Source: Hydrogenophaga crocea (lineage in GTDB: Bacteria; Pseudomonadota; Gammaproteobacteria; Burkholderiales; Burkholderiaceae_C). From it: 64,000 bases of DNA. Location of the stretch: NCBI RefSeq assembly GCF_011388215.1, contig NZ_CP049989.1:4010001-4074000 (forward strand), read 5' to 3'. The notes beneath the pieces were generated by a model that made no database searches, was not told where the DNA came from, and worked only from the letters and a program-made list of their open reading frames with translations. Of this stretch, positions 38,986 to 47,361 are shown in pieces; within the stretch, counting starts at the first letter, position 1; each line of letters opens with the position of its first letter. A program made the translations under genes and the position numbers.

Positions 38986-40995
38986 ATGTTCACCAAGATC
39001 CTGATCGCCAACCGCGGCGAAATCGCCTGCCGCGTCGCCGCCACCGCGCGCCGCCTGGGCATCCGCACCGTGGCCGTGTATTCCGACGCCGACGCCAGCG
39101 CCAAGCACGTGGCCGCCTGCGACGAGGCGGTGCACATCGGCGGCTCCGCGCCGCGCGAGAGCTACCTGCAGTGGGAGCGCATCATCGCGGCCGCGCAGGC
39201 CACGGGCGCGCAGGCCATCCACCCTGGCTACGGCTTCCTGAGCGAGAACGAGGCCTTCGCCGACGCCTGCGCCCGGGCCGGTCTGGTGTTCATCGGCCCG
39301 CCCTCGTCGGCCATCGAGGCCATGGGCCTCAAGGCCGAGTCCAAGCGCCTGATGGAGAAGGCCGGCGTGCCGCTGGTGCCGGGCTACCACGGCGCCGACC
39401 AGGACCCCGCGCTGCTGCAGCGCGAGGCCGACCGCATCGGCTTCCCGGCGCTCATCAAGGCCAGCGCGGGCGGCGGTGGCAAGGGCATGCGCGTGGTCGA
39501 GAAGAGCGAAGACTTCGCCGCCGCGCTCGCGAGCTGCCAGCGCGAGGCGCGCAACAGCTTCGGCAGCGACGCGGTGCTGATCGAGAAGTACGTGCAGCGC
39601 CCGCGCCACATCGAGATCCAGGTGTTCGGCGACGCGCACGGCCACTGCGTGTACCTGTTCGAGCGCGACTGCTCGGTGCAGCGCCGCCACCAGAAGGTGC
39701 TCGAAGAAGCGCCCGCGCCCGGCATGTCGCCCGAGCTGCGCCAGCGCATGGGCGAGGCCGCGGTGGCCGCGGCCAAGGCGGTGAACTACGTGGGTGCGGG
39801 CACGGTGGAATTCATCGTCGAGCAGCCCGAGGGCTACGACCACCCCGAGGCCATGCGCTTCTACTTCATGGAGATGAACACGCGGCTGCAGGTCGAGCAC
39901 CCGGTGACCGAGGCCATCACCGGTCTCGACCTGGTGGAGTGGCAGCTGCGCGTGGCCGCGGGCGAGCCGCTGCCGCTGCAGCAGCACGAACTGCGCATGC
40001 AGGGCCACGCGATCGAGGCGCGCATCTGTGCCGAGAACCCCGACAACCAGTTCCTGCCCGCCACCGGCACGCTGCAGGTCTACCGCAAGCCCGCGCACAG
40101 CGCGTTCGAACGCGGGGCCATCCGCTTCGACGACGGCGTGCGCGAGGGCGACGCCATCAGCCCGTTCTACGACTCGATGATTGCCAAGCTCATCGTGCAT
40201 GGCGACACGCGCGAGCAGGCGCTCGCGCGGCTCGACGCCGCCCTGGCCGAGACGCGCATCGTGGGCCTGGCCACCAACGTGCAGTTCCTGCGCCACGTGG
40301 TGGCGAGTGAATCGTTCGCGCGGGCGCGGCTCGACACCGCGCTGATCCCGCGCGAGGCCGCGGTGCTGTTCCAGCAGGACCGCGTGGGCACGCCCACGGC
40401 CGTGGCCGCCGCGGTCGCACAGACCCTGCGCGCCGAGCGCGCGCTCGAAGGCGCCGACCCGTTCTCGCGCCGCGACGGCTTCCGCTCGCACGGCCTCACC
40501 ACGCGCCGCTTCGACTTCGAGGTGGCCGGCGAACGCCTGCAGGCCACGCTCACCTACGGCCGTGGCGGCGAGCCCACGCTCGCGCTCGGTGACCTGCAAG
40601 GCCCGCTGCGCTTCGAGGCCCTGCCCGATGGCCGCTTCGACCTGCAGTTCGCGGGCCGCCGCGACACCGTGCAGACCTGGACCACCGGCGAGACCGTGCA
40701 CGTGTTCTGCGCGCGCGGCGCCACCAGCCTGGTCGAGATCGATCTGCTGGCCCACGCCGGCGAAGGCGAGGGCGACAGCGGCCGCCTCACCGCGCCCATG
40801 CCGGGCAAGGTGGTGTCGTTCGCGGTGAAGGCCGGCGACGCGGTGAAGAAGGGCCAGGCGCTCGCGGTGATGGAGGCCATGAAGATGGAGCACACCATCG
40901 CCGCGCCCGCCGACGGCACCGTGGCCGAACTGCTCTACGCGCCCGGCGACCAGGTGGCCGAGGGCGCGGAGCTGCTCAAGCTGGCGAGCGCGTGA
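38986..40995 (+). CDS. liuD: 3-Methylcrotonyl-CoA carboxylase, biotin-carrying subunit
   Basis: The 669-residue protein has a biotin carboxylase domain (LIANRGEIACRV at the N-terminus, ATP-grasp loop ASAGGGGKGMRVV, MEMNTRLQVEHPVTEAITG) up to about residue 450. A linker domain and a C-terminal biotinyl domain with biotin attachment Lys633 in MEAMKMEH follow. It works with LiuB (34277) and needs bicarbonate and ATP. The GC-rich gene is in the liuC-liuD-ghrA-liuE series. Confidence 0.96.
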   Translation: MFTKILIANRGEIACRVAATARRLGIRTVAVYSDADASAKHVAACDEAVHIGGSAPRESYLQWERIIAAAQATGAQAIHPGYGFLSENEAFADACARAGLVFIGPPSSAIEAMGLKAESKRLMEKAGVPLVPGYHGADQDPALLQREADRIGFPALIKASAGGGGKGMRVVEKSEDFAAALASCQREARNSFGSDAVLIEKYVQRPRHIEIQVFGDAHGHCVYLFERDCSVQRRHQKVLEEAPAPGMSPELRQRMGEAAVAAAKAVNYVGAGTVEFIVEQPEGYDHPEAMRFYFMEMNTRLQVEHPVTEAITGLDLVEWQLRVAAGEPLPLQQHELRMQGHAIEARICAENPDNQFLPATGTLQVYRKPAHSAFERGAIRFDDGVREGDAISPFYDSMIAKLIVHGDTREQALARLDAALAETRIVGLATNVQFLRHVVASESFARARLDTALIPREAAVLFQQDRVGTPTAVAAAVAQTLRAERALEGADPFSRRDGFRSHGLTTRRFDFEVAGERLQATLTYGRGGEPTLALGDLQGPLRFEALPDGRFDLQFAGRRDTVQTWTTGETVHVFCARGATSLVEIDLLAHAGEGEGDSGRLTAPMPGKVVSFAVKAGDAVKKGQALAVMEAMKMEHTIAAPADGTVAELLYAPGDQVAEGAELLKLASA

Positions 40996-41030
40996 CAGGG
41001 CGCGCCGACCGCCCCGCGTAAGCTCGGCCC

Positions 41031-41951
41031 ATGCACATCACCGTCTGCGTCAGCCAGCAAAAGCCCGAGCCCTGGCAACAGGGCCTGCAGGCCGCTTTCC
41101 CCGAAGCCACCGTGAGCGTGTGGCAGCCCGGCGCGCCCGCCGCCGATTTCGCGGTGGTGTGGGCGCCGCCGCAAGCCTTCTTCGATCAACAGCCCCGTCT
41201 CAAGGCCGCGTTCAACACCGGCGCGGGGGTGGACGCGCTGCTCGCGCTGCGCATCCCCGAGGCCACGCGCATCGTGCGGCTCGATGACGCGGGCATGTCG
41301 GTGCAGATGGCCGAGTTCGCCTGCCACGCGGTGATCCGCCACTTCCGCGAGCTCGACGGCTACGAGGCCGACGTGGCCGAGCGCCGCTGGACCTACCGCA
41401 AGCCGCGGGCGCGGGCCGACTTCCCCGTGGGCGTGATGGGCCTGGGCGTGCTCGGCGAGCGCGTGGCGCGCGCGCTCACGGTGTTCGAGTTTCCGGTGCA
41501 TGGCTGGAGCCGCACGCCCAAGGCCATCGAGGGCGTGACCACCCACGCGGGCGAGGCGCAGCTCGACGCCTTCCTGTCGCAGTGCCGCGTGCTCATCAAC
41601 CTGCTGCCGCTCACGCCCGACACCGAGAACATCCTGAACCGCCGCACGCTGGGCCTGCTGCGCCCCGGCGGCTACGTGATCAACCTCGCGCGCGGCGCGC
41701 ACCTGGTCGACGCCGACCTGCTCGCGCTGCTCGACGAAGGCCACCTGGCCGGCGCCACGCTCGACGTGTTCCGCACCGAACCCCTGCCTGCCGACCATGG
41801 TTTCTGGAAGCACCCGAAAATCACGGTCACGCCGCACACCTCGGCGCGCACCCTGCGCGACGAGAGCATCGCCCAGATCGCGCGCAAGATCGCCGCGCTG
41901 CAACGCGGCGAGGCCGTGGCCGGCGAGGTCGACCGCCGCCGCGGTTATTGA
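41031..41951 (+). CDS. ghrA: Glyoxylate/hydroxypyruvate reductase A-like
   Basis: The 306-residue D-2-hydroxyacid dehydrogenase has FNTGAGVDALL, the Rossmann motif GVMGLGVLGERVARAL (about residue 136) and the catalytic region INLLPLTPDTENILNRRTLGLLRPGGYVINLARGAHL. ADHGFWKHPKITVTPHTSA carries the acid/His pair, where H of TPHTSA is the catalytic base. Reduces glyoxylate or hydroxypyruvate. It lies between liuD and liuE, an insertion with no obvious pathway role. Confidence 0.9.
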   Translation: MHITVCVSQQKPEPWQQGLQAAFPEATVSVWQPGAPAADFAVVWAPPQAFFDQQPRLKAAFNTGAGVDALLALRIPEATRIVRLDDAGMSVQMAEFACHAVIRHFRELDGYEADVAERRWTYRKPRARADFPVGVMGLGVLGERVARALTVFEFPVHGWSRTPKAIEGVTTHAGEAQLDAFLSQCRVLINLLPLTPDTENILNRRTLGLLRPGGYVINLARGAHLVDADLLALLDEGHLAGATLDVFRTEPLPADHGFWKHPKITVTPHTSARTLRDESIAQIARKIAALQRGEAVAGEVDRRRGY

Positions 41952-41964
41952 ACAAGGACGCCCC

Positions 41965-42876
41965 ATGAACAACCTGCCCTCCCGCGTGAAGATCGTCGAC
42001 GTGGGCCCGCGCGACGGCCTGCAGAACGAGAAGCAGCCCGTGCCCGCCGCGGTCAAGATCGAGCTGGTGCACCGCCTGCAGGCCGCGGGCCTCAAAGAGA
42101 TCGAGGTCACGAGCTACGTGAGCCCCAAATGGGTGCCGCAGATGGCCGACAACCACGCGGTGATGCAGGGCGTGCGGCGCCAGCCCGGCGTGCGCTACTC
42201 GGTGCTCACGCCCAACCTCAAGGGCTTCGAGGCCGCGCTGGCCGACAAGCCGGACGAGATCGTGGTGTTCGGCGCCGCCAGCGAGGCCTTCAGCCAGAAG
42301 AACATCAACTGCAGCATCGCCGAGAGCATCGAGCGCTTCGCGCCCGTGGTGCAGGCCGCCAAGGCCGCGGGCATCGCGGTGCGCGGCGCCATGAGCTGCA
42401 CCGTGGGCTGCCCCTACGAAGGCGACGTGCCGCCCTCGCGCGTGGACTACCTCGCGGGCCTCATGAAGGGCATCGGCGTGGAGCACGTGGGCGTGGCCGA
42501 CACCATCGGCGTGGGCACGCCGAAGAAGGTTCAGGCCGCGATCGAGGCCACGCTCAAGCACTTCCACATCGACCAGGTCTCGGGCCACTTCCACGACACC
42601 TACGGCCAGGCCGTGGCCAACACCCTGGCCGCGCTCGAGATGGGCGTGTGGCACCACGACACCTCGGTGGCCGGCCTGGGCGGCTGCCCCTACGCCAAGG
42701 GCGCCACCGGCAACGTGGCCACCGAAGACGTGGTCTACCTGCTGCACGGCATGGGTATCGAGACCGGCATCGACCTCGACGCGCTGATCGACGCCGGCAC
42801 CTACATCAGCGAACAGCTGGGCCGGCCCACCAACTCGCGCGTGGCGCGCGCGCTGCTCGCCAAGCGGCAGGGCTGA
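41965..42876 (+). CDS. liuE: Hydroxymethylglutaryl-CoA lyase
   Basis: The 303-residue TIM-barrel lyase cleaves HMG-CoA to acetoacetate and acetyl-CoA. Blocks are VDVGPRDGLQNE (metal/base region), VTSYVSPKWVPQMAD, SCTVGCPYEGDV and the catalytic loop VAGLGGCPYAKGATGNVATED with its conserved Cys. GHFHDTYGQAVANT supplies metal-binding histidines. It completes leucine catabolism encoded in this window. Confidence 0.96.
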   Translation: MNNLPSRVKIVDVGPRDGLQNEKQPVPAAVKIELVHRLQAAGLKEIEVTSYVSPKWVPQMADNHAVMQGVRRQPGVRYSVLTPNLKGFEAALADKPDEIVVFGAASEAFSQKNINCSIAESIERFAPVVQAAKAAGIAVRGAMSCTVGCPYEGDVPPSRVDYLAGLMKGIGVEHVGVADTIGVGTPKKVQAAIEATLKHFHIDQVSGHFHDTYGQAVANTLAALEMGVWHHDTSVAGLGGCPYAKGATGNVATEDVVYLLHGMGIETGIDLDALIDAGTYISEQLGRPTNSRVARALLAKRQG

Positions 42877-42919
42877 CGCCGCCGACGGGCCGATCGGCAG
42901 CCCCCTACCATCCCGGGCC

Positions 42920-43435
42920 ATGAGCTTGAATTCCGCTGCCCCCACCCCCGCCATCCAGCGCGTGGCCGACCGCCTCGCCGCGCTCGGCCATGCCCATGCC
43001 CCCGTGATGCTCGACGACGCCGCGCGCACCGCGCAGCAGGCCGCCGACGCGCTCGGCGTGGCGCTGGGCCAGATCGCCAAGAGCATCATCTTCCGCCGCA
43101 AGAGCGACGAACGCGCCGTGCTCGTCATCACCTCGGGCGACCGCCGCGTGGACGAAAAGCGCGTGCAGGACATCGTGTGCGCCGAAGCCGGCGGCAAGCT
43201 CGGCCGCGCCGACGCCGAGTTCGTGAAGGCGCAGACCGGCTTCTCCATCGGCGGCGTGTCGCCGCTCGCGCACGCGAACGAACCCGTCACGCTGATCGAC
43301 CGCGAGCTGTTCCGCTTCGACGTGATCTGGGCCGCCGCGGGCCACCCGCACGCGGTGTTCCCGCTCACGCCGCAGGAGCTTGCGCGCTACACCGGCGCGC
43401 CCGTGGCCGACGTGGTGCAGATTGAAACCGCATGA
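42920..43435 (+). CDS. YbaK/EbsC-type aminoacyl-tRNA deacylase
   Basis: The 171-residue protein belongs to the YbaK/ProX/INS superfamily of trans-editing factors that hydrolyse mischarged tRNAs. It shows LGVALGQIAKSIIFRRK with a conserved Lys, and GFSIGGVSPLAH, the conserved GxSPxGH-like loop in a modified form. Whether it edits Cys-tRNA(Pro) or another tRNA cannot be decided. Its stop overlaps the next start as ATGA, opening a three-gene chain. Confidence 0.87.
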   Translation: MSLNSAAPTPAIQRVADRLAALGHAHAPVMLDDAARTAQQAADALGVALGQIAKSIIFRRKSDERAVLVITSGDRRVDEKRVQDIVCAEAGGKLGRADAEFVKAQTGFSIGGVSPLAHANEPVTLIDRELFRFDVIWAAAGHPHAVFPLTPQELARYTGAPVADVVQIETA

Positions 43436-43656
43436 GCCAGACGCCCGAGCGCCCCAACCTCGCGCGCGCCCGCCTGCGCCAGCCCGGCGTGGCCGTGCCC
43501 TCGCCGTGCATCAACGTGTGCCGGCTCGACGAACGCAGCCTGATGTGTGTGGGCTGCCGGCGCACGCTCGACGAGATCGGCGCCTGGAGCCGCCTGGACG
43601 ACGCCGCCAAGCTCGCCGTGTGGGCGCAGCTCGAAACCCGCGAGGTGCCCGCATGA
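43432..43656 (+). CDS. DUF1289 small cysteine-motif protein
   Basis: The 74-residue protein has SPCINVCRLDERSLMCVGCRRTLDEIGAW, the DUF1289 signature with four cysteines likely to bind a metal. No function is established. It overlaps both neighbours by four bases (ATGA at 43432-43435 and 43653-43656), which implies tight translational coupling with the YbaK-type deacylase and the DsbA-like isomerase. Confidence 0.87.
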   Translation: MSQTPERPNLARARLRQPGVAVPSPCINVCRLDERSLMCVGCRRTLDEIGAWSRLDDAAKLAVWAQLETREVPA

Positions 43657-44324
43657 CCGAGCTGCAGTTCTTCTACGACCCGATCTCGCCCTACGCCCAC
43701 CTGGCCTTCGCGGCCTTGCCGCAGGCGCTCGAAGGCCACAGCGTGGCGGTGCGCTACCGCCCGGTGCTGTTCGCGGCGCTGCTCAAGGCCCACGGCCAGC
43801 TCGGCCCGGCCGAGATCCCGGGCAAGCGCGACTGGACCTACCGCCAGGTGCAGTGGCTCGCGCACCGCCACGGCATCCGCCTCGACATGCCCGCGGCCCA
43901 TCCCTTCAACCCGCTGCCGCTGCTGCGCCTGGGCTTGGCCACCGCGCAGGACGAGGCGCCCGGCGACACCAACCGCTACGTCACCGGGCTGCTGTTCGAG
44001 CACGTGTGGCACGGCGGCGCCGACGCGGCCGATCCGGCGCGCCTGGCCGCGCTGCAGGAACGCCTGCAGGACCACATGCGCCAGCGCGGCCGCGAATGGC
44101 TCGCGCCCGACGGCGACACCGTGAAGCAGCGCCTGCGCGCCAACACCGACGAAGCGCTCGCGCTCGGTCTGTTCGGCGTGCCCGCGGTGGTGGCCGATGG
44201 CCGCGTGTTCTGGGGCTTCGACGCCCTGCCCATGCTGCAGGCCTGGCTCGCGGGCGACGCCTGGTTCGACAGCGGCGCCTGGGAGCGCGCGGGGCAGACC
44301 GCGGTGGGCGTGCAGCGGCGCTGA
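43653..44324 (+). CDS. 2-Hydroxychromene-2-carboxylate isomerase family (DsbA-like)
   Basis: The 223-residue thioredoxin-fold protein of the DsbA/HCCA isomerase group starts with LQFFYDPISPYAHLAF, where Ser-Pro replaces the CXXC of oxidases. It ends with LGLFGVPAVVADGRVFWGFDALPML. Relatives use glutathione to isomerise aromatic ring-cleavage products. A specific substrate is not evident since no naphthalene pathway is nearby. It is the last of three coupled genes. Confidence 0.87.
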   Translation: MTELQFFYDPISPYAHLAFAALPQALEGHSVAVRYRPVLFAALLKAHGQLGPAEIPGKRDWTYRQVQWLAHRHGIRLDMPAAHPFNPLPLLRLGLATAQDEAPGDTNRYVTGLLFEHVWHGGADAADPARLAALQERLQDHMRQRGREWLAPDGDTVKQRLRANTDEALALGLFGVPAVVADGRVFWGFDALPMLQAWLAGDAWFDSGAWERAGQTAVGVQRR

Positions 44325-44353
44325 CGGGCCCGGTATCCGCCCGCGACGGACGG

Positions 44354-44412
44354 TTTATCTGCTTTTATCGCAGGCGAGATAATTTACGTCTCCCCTGATA
44401 AAAGGCGATAAA
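44354..44412 (+). promoter_or_regulatory. TTTATC/GATAAA dyad, putative operator of the AAA ATPase gene
   Basis: Two 16-base arms are inverted copies: TTTATCTGCTTTTATC (44354-44369) and GATAAAAGGCGATAAA (44397-44412), matching at 14 of 16 positions and 27 bases apart. Each arm is itself a direct repeat of the six-base unit with a 10-bp period (one helical turn). A further GATAAT lies at 44378-44383. The right arm covers the AAGG ribosome-binding site and ends at the base before the TTG start. It stands out as an AT-rich island and suggests a cooperative repressor site or a translational control hairpin. Confidence 0.65.
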
Positions 44413-45603
44413 TTGATCCACTTTCCACGCCCAGCCCTGGCGCAGCAACTGGTCGAAGCCTTGCTCGGCAAGGCCGTCTTTGGCGATGCGCACAACGGTT
44501 TGTTTCTCGCCGCTCCGCGGCGCACGGGCAAGTCCACGTTCTTGCAGGCCGACCTGAAGCCGGCGCTGGAGCGGGCCGGCGTGACCGTGGCTTACGTGGA
44601 CCTGTGGGCCGATCCGCGGCGCGATCCCGGCGAGCTGATCGCGGACGCGATCGCCCGCGCGCTCGCGTCACGGCTGGGCGTGGTGACCCGCACCGCCAAG
44701 GCGGCGGGCCTGGAAAGCGTGACCGTGGCCGGTGCGCTCAAGATCGATCTGGGCAAGATCGGCCGTGTCGATGGAGCAACATTGCCAGAGGCGCTGCGGA
44801 TGTTGTGCGACGCCGCCCGATCGCCGGTGGCCCTCATCGTCGACGAGGCACAGCATGCGCTGACAAGCGAGGCCGGCGAGGCGACGATGGCTGCGCTCAA
44901 GTCCGCGCGCGACCAGCTCAATCGGCCGGGCGAGGTGCATCTCATGCTCGTGATGTCGGGGTCCGACCGCGACAAGTTGCTGCGTCTGGTCAACACCGGC
45001 GGCGCGCCGTTCTACGGCTCGCAGATCACCCGCATGCCGCCTCTGGGGCCCGAGTTCATTCAGCACGTCGCGCAACTCGTGGTCCGGCAGCGTCCTGACC
45101 TGCAACCCGTGGACGTGGCCTGTCTGTCGAAGGCCTTTGACGGCTTCGGCCAGCGGCCGCAGTTCTTCATGGAGGCACTGGGCCAGGCCCTCAGCCCGGT
45201 GGCGGGTCTGAACGAGCGCTTCGAGTTGGCCGTTCTGAACGCCGCCCTGCGCCGGCAGCAGGACGACGAAGCCCAGATGGAGTCCGACTTTCTGGCGCTC
45301 AAGCCCCTGGAGCGTGCGGTTCTTTGGCGCCTGCTCGAGCAAGGGCCGCGCTTTCGGCCCTACGACGGCGACGCCTTGGCCTTCTACCGTGGCCAGGCCG
45401 GCGCGCGCGTGACGCCCCAGATGGCTCAGCGAGCATTGGAATCGCTGCGCGAGCGCACGCCGTCGCTGGTGTGGAAGTCGGCCCGCGGGGAATACGCGGT
45501 GGACGACGCGGCCATGCACCGCTGGTTCGAACAATGCGTGAAGGCGCGGCGCTGGCCGCCCGAGGACCGCCAAGGGGCGTTGGAGCTTCTGACAAAACCA
45601 TGA
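44413..45603 (+). CDS. AAA-family ATPase with C-terminal winged-helix-like domain
   Basis: The 396-residue P-loop ATPase has Walker A APRRTGKST (34-42, with Ala in place of the first Gly) and Walker B VALIVDEAQHA (Asp144, Glu145). A sensor-like LMLVMSGSDRDKL follows. The C-terminal ~110 residues (DFLALKPLERAVLWRLLEQG, VTPQMAQRALESL, EYAVDDAAMHRWFEQC) look like a winged helix, so it may bind DNA. The start is TTG at 44413, with AAGG 7 bases upstream; both are embedded in the TTTATC/GATAAA dyad. The gene is slightly less GC-biased than neighbours and may be horizontally acquired. Function unknown; I recognise relatives only as ATP-binding proteins. Confidence 0.75.
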   Translation: MIHFPRPALAQQLVEALLGKAVFGDAHNGLFLAAPRRTGKSTFLQADLKPALERAGVTVAYVDLWADPRRDPGELIADAIARALASRLGVVTRTAKAAGLESVTVAGALKIDLGKIGRVDGATLPEALRMLCDAARSPVALIVDEAQHALTSEAGEATMAALKSARDQLNRPGEVHLMLVMSGSDRDKLLRLVNTGGAPFYGSQITRMPPLGPEFIQHVAQLVVRQRPDLQPVDVACLSKAFDGFGQRPQFFMEALGQALSPVAGLNERFELAVLNAALRRQQDDEAQMESDFLALKPLERAVLWRLLEQGPRFRPYDGDALAFYRGQAGARVTPQMAQRALESLRERTPSLVWKSARGEYAVDDAAMHRWFEQCVKARRWPPEDRQGALELLTKP

Positions 45604-45619
45604 CCGGCACCCGCGCGCC

Positions 45620-45647
45620 GGAATCCTTGTCCTGACGTGGCGACACA
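45620..45647 (+). promoter_or_regulatory. Weak hrp-box-like element before the chaperone-like gene
   Basis: GGAATC, 15 bases, CGACACA; this differs from GGAACC-N15/16-CCACNNA by one base in each half. It lies 42 bases upstream of the ATG at 45690 on the same strand. Alone it would not be significant. It is listed because the downstream gene resembles a type III secretion chaperone and two other genes of the window have better matches. Confidence 0.3.
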
Positions 45648-45689
45648 GCCGCCATCGAACAGGCGGTCGACCACCGCCAGGGAGCCCGC

Positions 45690-46157
45690 ATGGCACTAGG
45701 CGTTTTTCAGGCCGCGTTGCGGCAATGGTGCGAATTCGCGGGCCTGCCCGCGCCCCAGGCCCCCCAGGCCTGCCTGCCGTTCACGCTCGACGGCTTCGCC
45801 CTGGAGCTGTGCTATTCGGCCTTCGACGCGCCCCACCTGCTGCAGGCGCGCATCCCCATCGGCCGCCTCGATGCCGGGCAGGGCGACGCGGTGCTGGGCC
45901 GGCTGCTGCAATTGAACCTGCAGAGCGTGCCCCGGCACCTGGGCGTGCTGGCCTGCGACGGCAACAGCCGCCACGTGTACCTGCTGCAGGTGCTCTGGCT
46001 CGCCGAGCCGGAGGGTGCCCAGCGCCTCATGCAGGAGCTGCGCCGCGCGCTCGCGCACGCGCGTTACGTGCAGGCCGTGTTGCGCGAGGCCACCCTCGCG
46101 CCCGACGACCGCAACAGCCGCGAACGCGCGCACGCGCTGCTGGCCCGCACCGCCTGA
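45690..46157 (+). CDS. CesT/Tir-type secretion chaperone-like protein
   Basis: The 155-residue protein resembles class I type III secretion chaperones in size and pattern. An N-terminal helix (FQAALRQWCEFAGLP) is followed by a beta hairpin (LPFTLDGFALELCYSA, LLQARIPIGRL), a helix (GDAVLGRLLQLNLQ), a strand pair (LGVLACDGNSRHVYLLQVLWL) and a C-terminal helix (AQRLMQELRRALAHARYVQAVL). No partner effector or secretion apparatus gene is adjacent. It lies between the AAA ATPase and the convergent formate dehydrogenase regulator. An hrp-box-like element precedes it. Confidence 0.55.
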   Translation: MALGVFQAALRQWCEFAGLPAPQAPQACLPFTLDGFALELCYSAFDAPHLLQARIPIGRLDAGQGDAVLGRLLQLNLQSVPRHLGVLACDGNSRHVYLLQVLWLAEPEGAQRLMQELRRALAHARYVQAVLREATLAPDDRNSRERAHALLARTA

Positions 46158-46189
46158 GACCGCGTGGGCCGCATGGGCCGTGCGCGGCC

Positions 46190-47281
46190 TCAGGCCCCGA
46201 AGGCCTCGCCCAGCGTGAGCACCTGCCCGGTCTGCGCGGCCTCGTAACCCTTGAGCGCGGCCACGCGCGCGCGGAACGCCGGCGAGCGCAGCACCGCGAG
46301 CACCGGCTTGAACGCGTCGCGCTGCAGCGCGTCGGCCGGCACCGCGAAGAAATAGCGCTCGCGCAGCAAGGGAATGAAGTGCAGGCCGAATCGCTGCGCC
46401 GCGGTCTGCACGCCGACGCCCACGTCGGCCATGCCGCTGGCCACGTAGGCCGCCACGGCCGCGTGCGTGAGCTCGGTGTTGTCCCAGCCGCTCACCGCGC
46501 GTGCCGCCAGGCCCTGGCGCTGCAGCAGCAGTTCGGTGAGCACGCGCGTGCCCGAGCCCTCGGGCCGGTTCACGAAACGCAGGCCCGGGCGGCCCAGGTC
46601 GGCCAGCCCGCGCAGGCCCAGCGGATTGCCCGGGGCCACGAACAGGCCTTGCGTGCGCACCGCCAGGTGCACCAGCCGGTGGCGCTCGGGTTGCAGCCAG
46701 GCGCGGTAGCGCGCCGCGGCCTCGGCCTCGAACGCGCCCAGCGGCACGTGAAAGCCCGCGAGCTCGCATTCCCCGTGCGCGAGCGCGGCCACCGCCTCCA
46801 GGCTGTTGCGGTAGCGCACCTCCACCGCCACCTCGCGCGCGGCGAGCTGCTCGCGCAGCGCGGCCACCGCGAAGCCGTGGCTCGCGTGCAGGCGCGGCAC
46901 GGCGCGGGTGCGCCGCTGCACGCGGCCCAGTTCGCCTTCGAGCTCCGAGGCCAGCGATTCGAGCAGCGGCTGCAGGCGCGCGCCGATGCGCGCGTCGGCC
47001 CAGACCAGCTTCTCGCCGAGCTCGGTCAGCGCCGAGCCGCGGCCGCGCCCGCGCATCAGCAGCGGCTGGCCGAACAGCGCCTCGGCCTGCTGCAGCAGGC
47101 CCCAGGCGTGGCGGTACGACAGGCCCAGCTCGCGCCCGGCCTGCGCGATGCTGCCCGTGCCCTGCACCGTGGCGAGCAGGTCGAGCAGGGCGGTGGCGTC
47201 GAGCGTGTCGGTTTCGCTGCGGCCCACGCGCCAGTGCGGGTGCAGGCTCACGTGCAGGGCGGCGGCGGGGCGGGCGGGCAT
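46190..47281 (-). CDS. fdsR: FdsR-like regulator (ModE/LysR-type HTH plus periplasmic-binding-protein-like domain)
   Basis: The 363-residue protein starts with a ModE/LysR-type winged helix (LLATVQGTGSIAQAGRELGLSY, RHAWGLLQQAEALFGQPLL) and continues with a substrate-binding-protein-like domain from about residue 110 (RFVNRPEGSGTRVLTELLLQ, GMADVGVGVQTAA). It is divergent from formate dehydrogenase genes, the same context as FdsR of Cupriavidus. It likely senses formate or molybdate. The ATG at 47281 is preferred; a longer frame starts at 47383 inside the divergent gene. Confidence 0.82.
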   Translation of the reverse strand: MPARPAAALHVSLHPHWRVGRSETDTLDATALLDLLATVQGTGSIAQAGRELGLSYRHAWGLLQQAEALFGQPLLMRGRGRGSALTELGEKLVWADARIGARLQPLLESLASELEGELGRVQRRTRAVPRLHASHGFAVAALREQLAAREVAVEVRYRNSLEAVAALAHGECELAGFHVPLGAFEAEAAARYRAWLQPERHRLVHLAVRTQGLFVAPGNPLGLRGLADLGRPGLRFVNRPEGSGTRVLTELLLQRQGLAARAVSGWDNTELTHAAVAAYVASGMADVGVGVQTAAQRFGLHFIPLLRERYFFAVPADALQRDAFKPVLAVLRSPAFRARVAALKGYEAAQTGQVLTLGEAFGA

Positions 47282-47361
47282 GACGGATTCCCAATGTGCA
47301 AGGCCGAACATATTAAGCGGCGTCCATGGTGCTACCGTGCCGCCACTGTCCGGACCCCACG

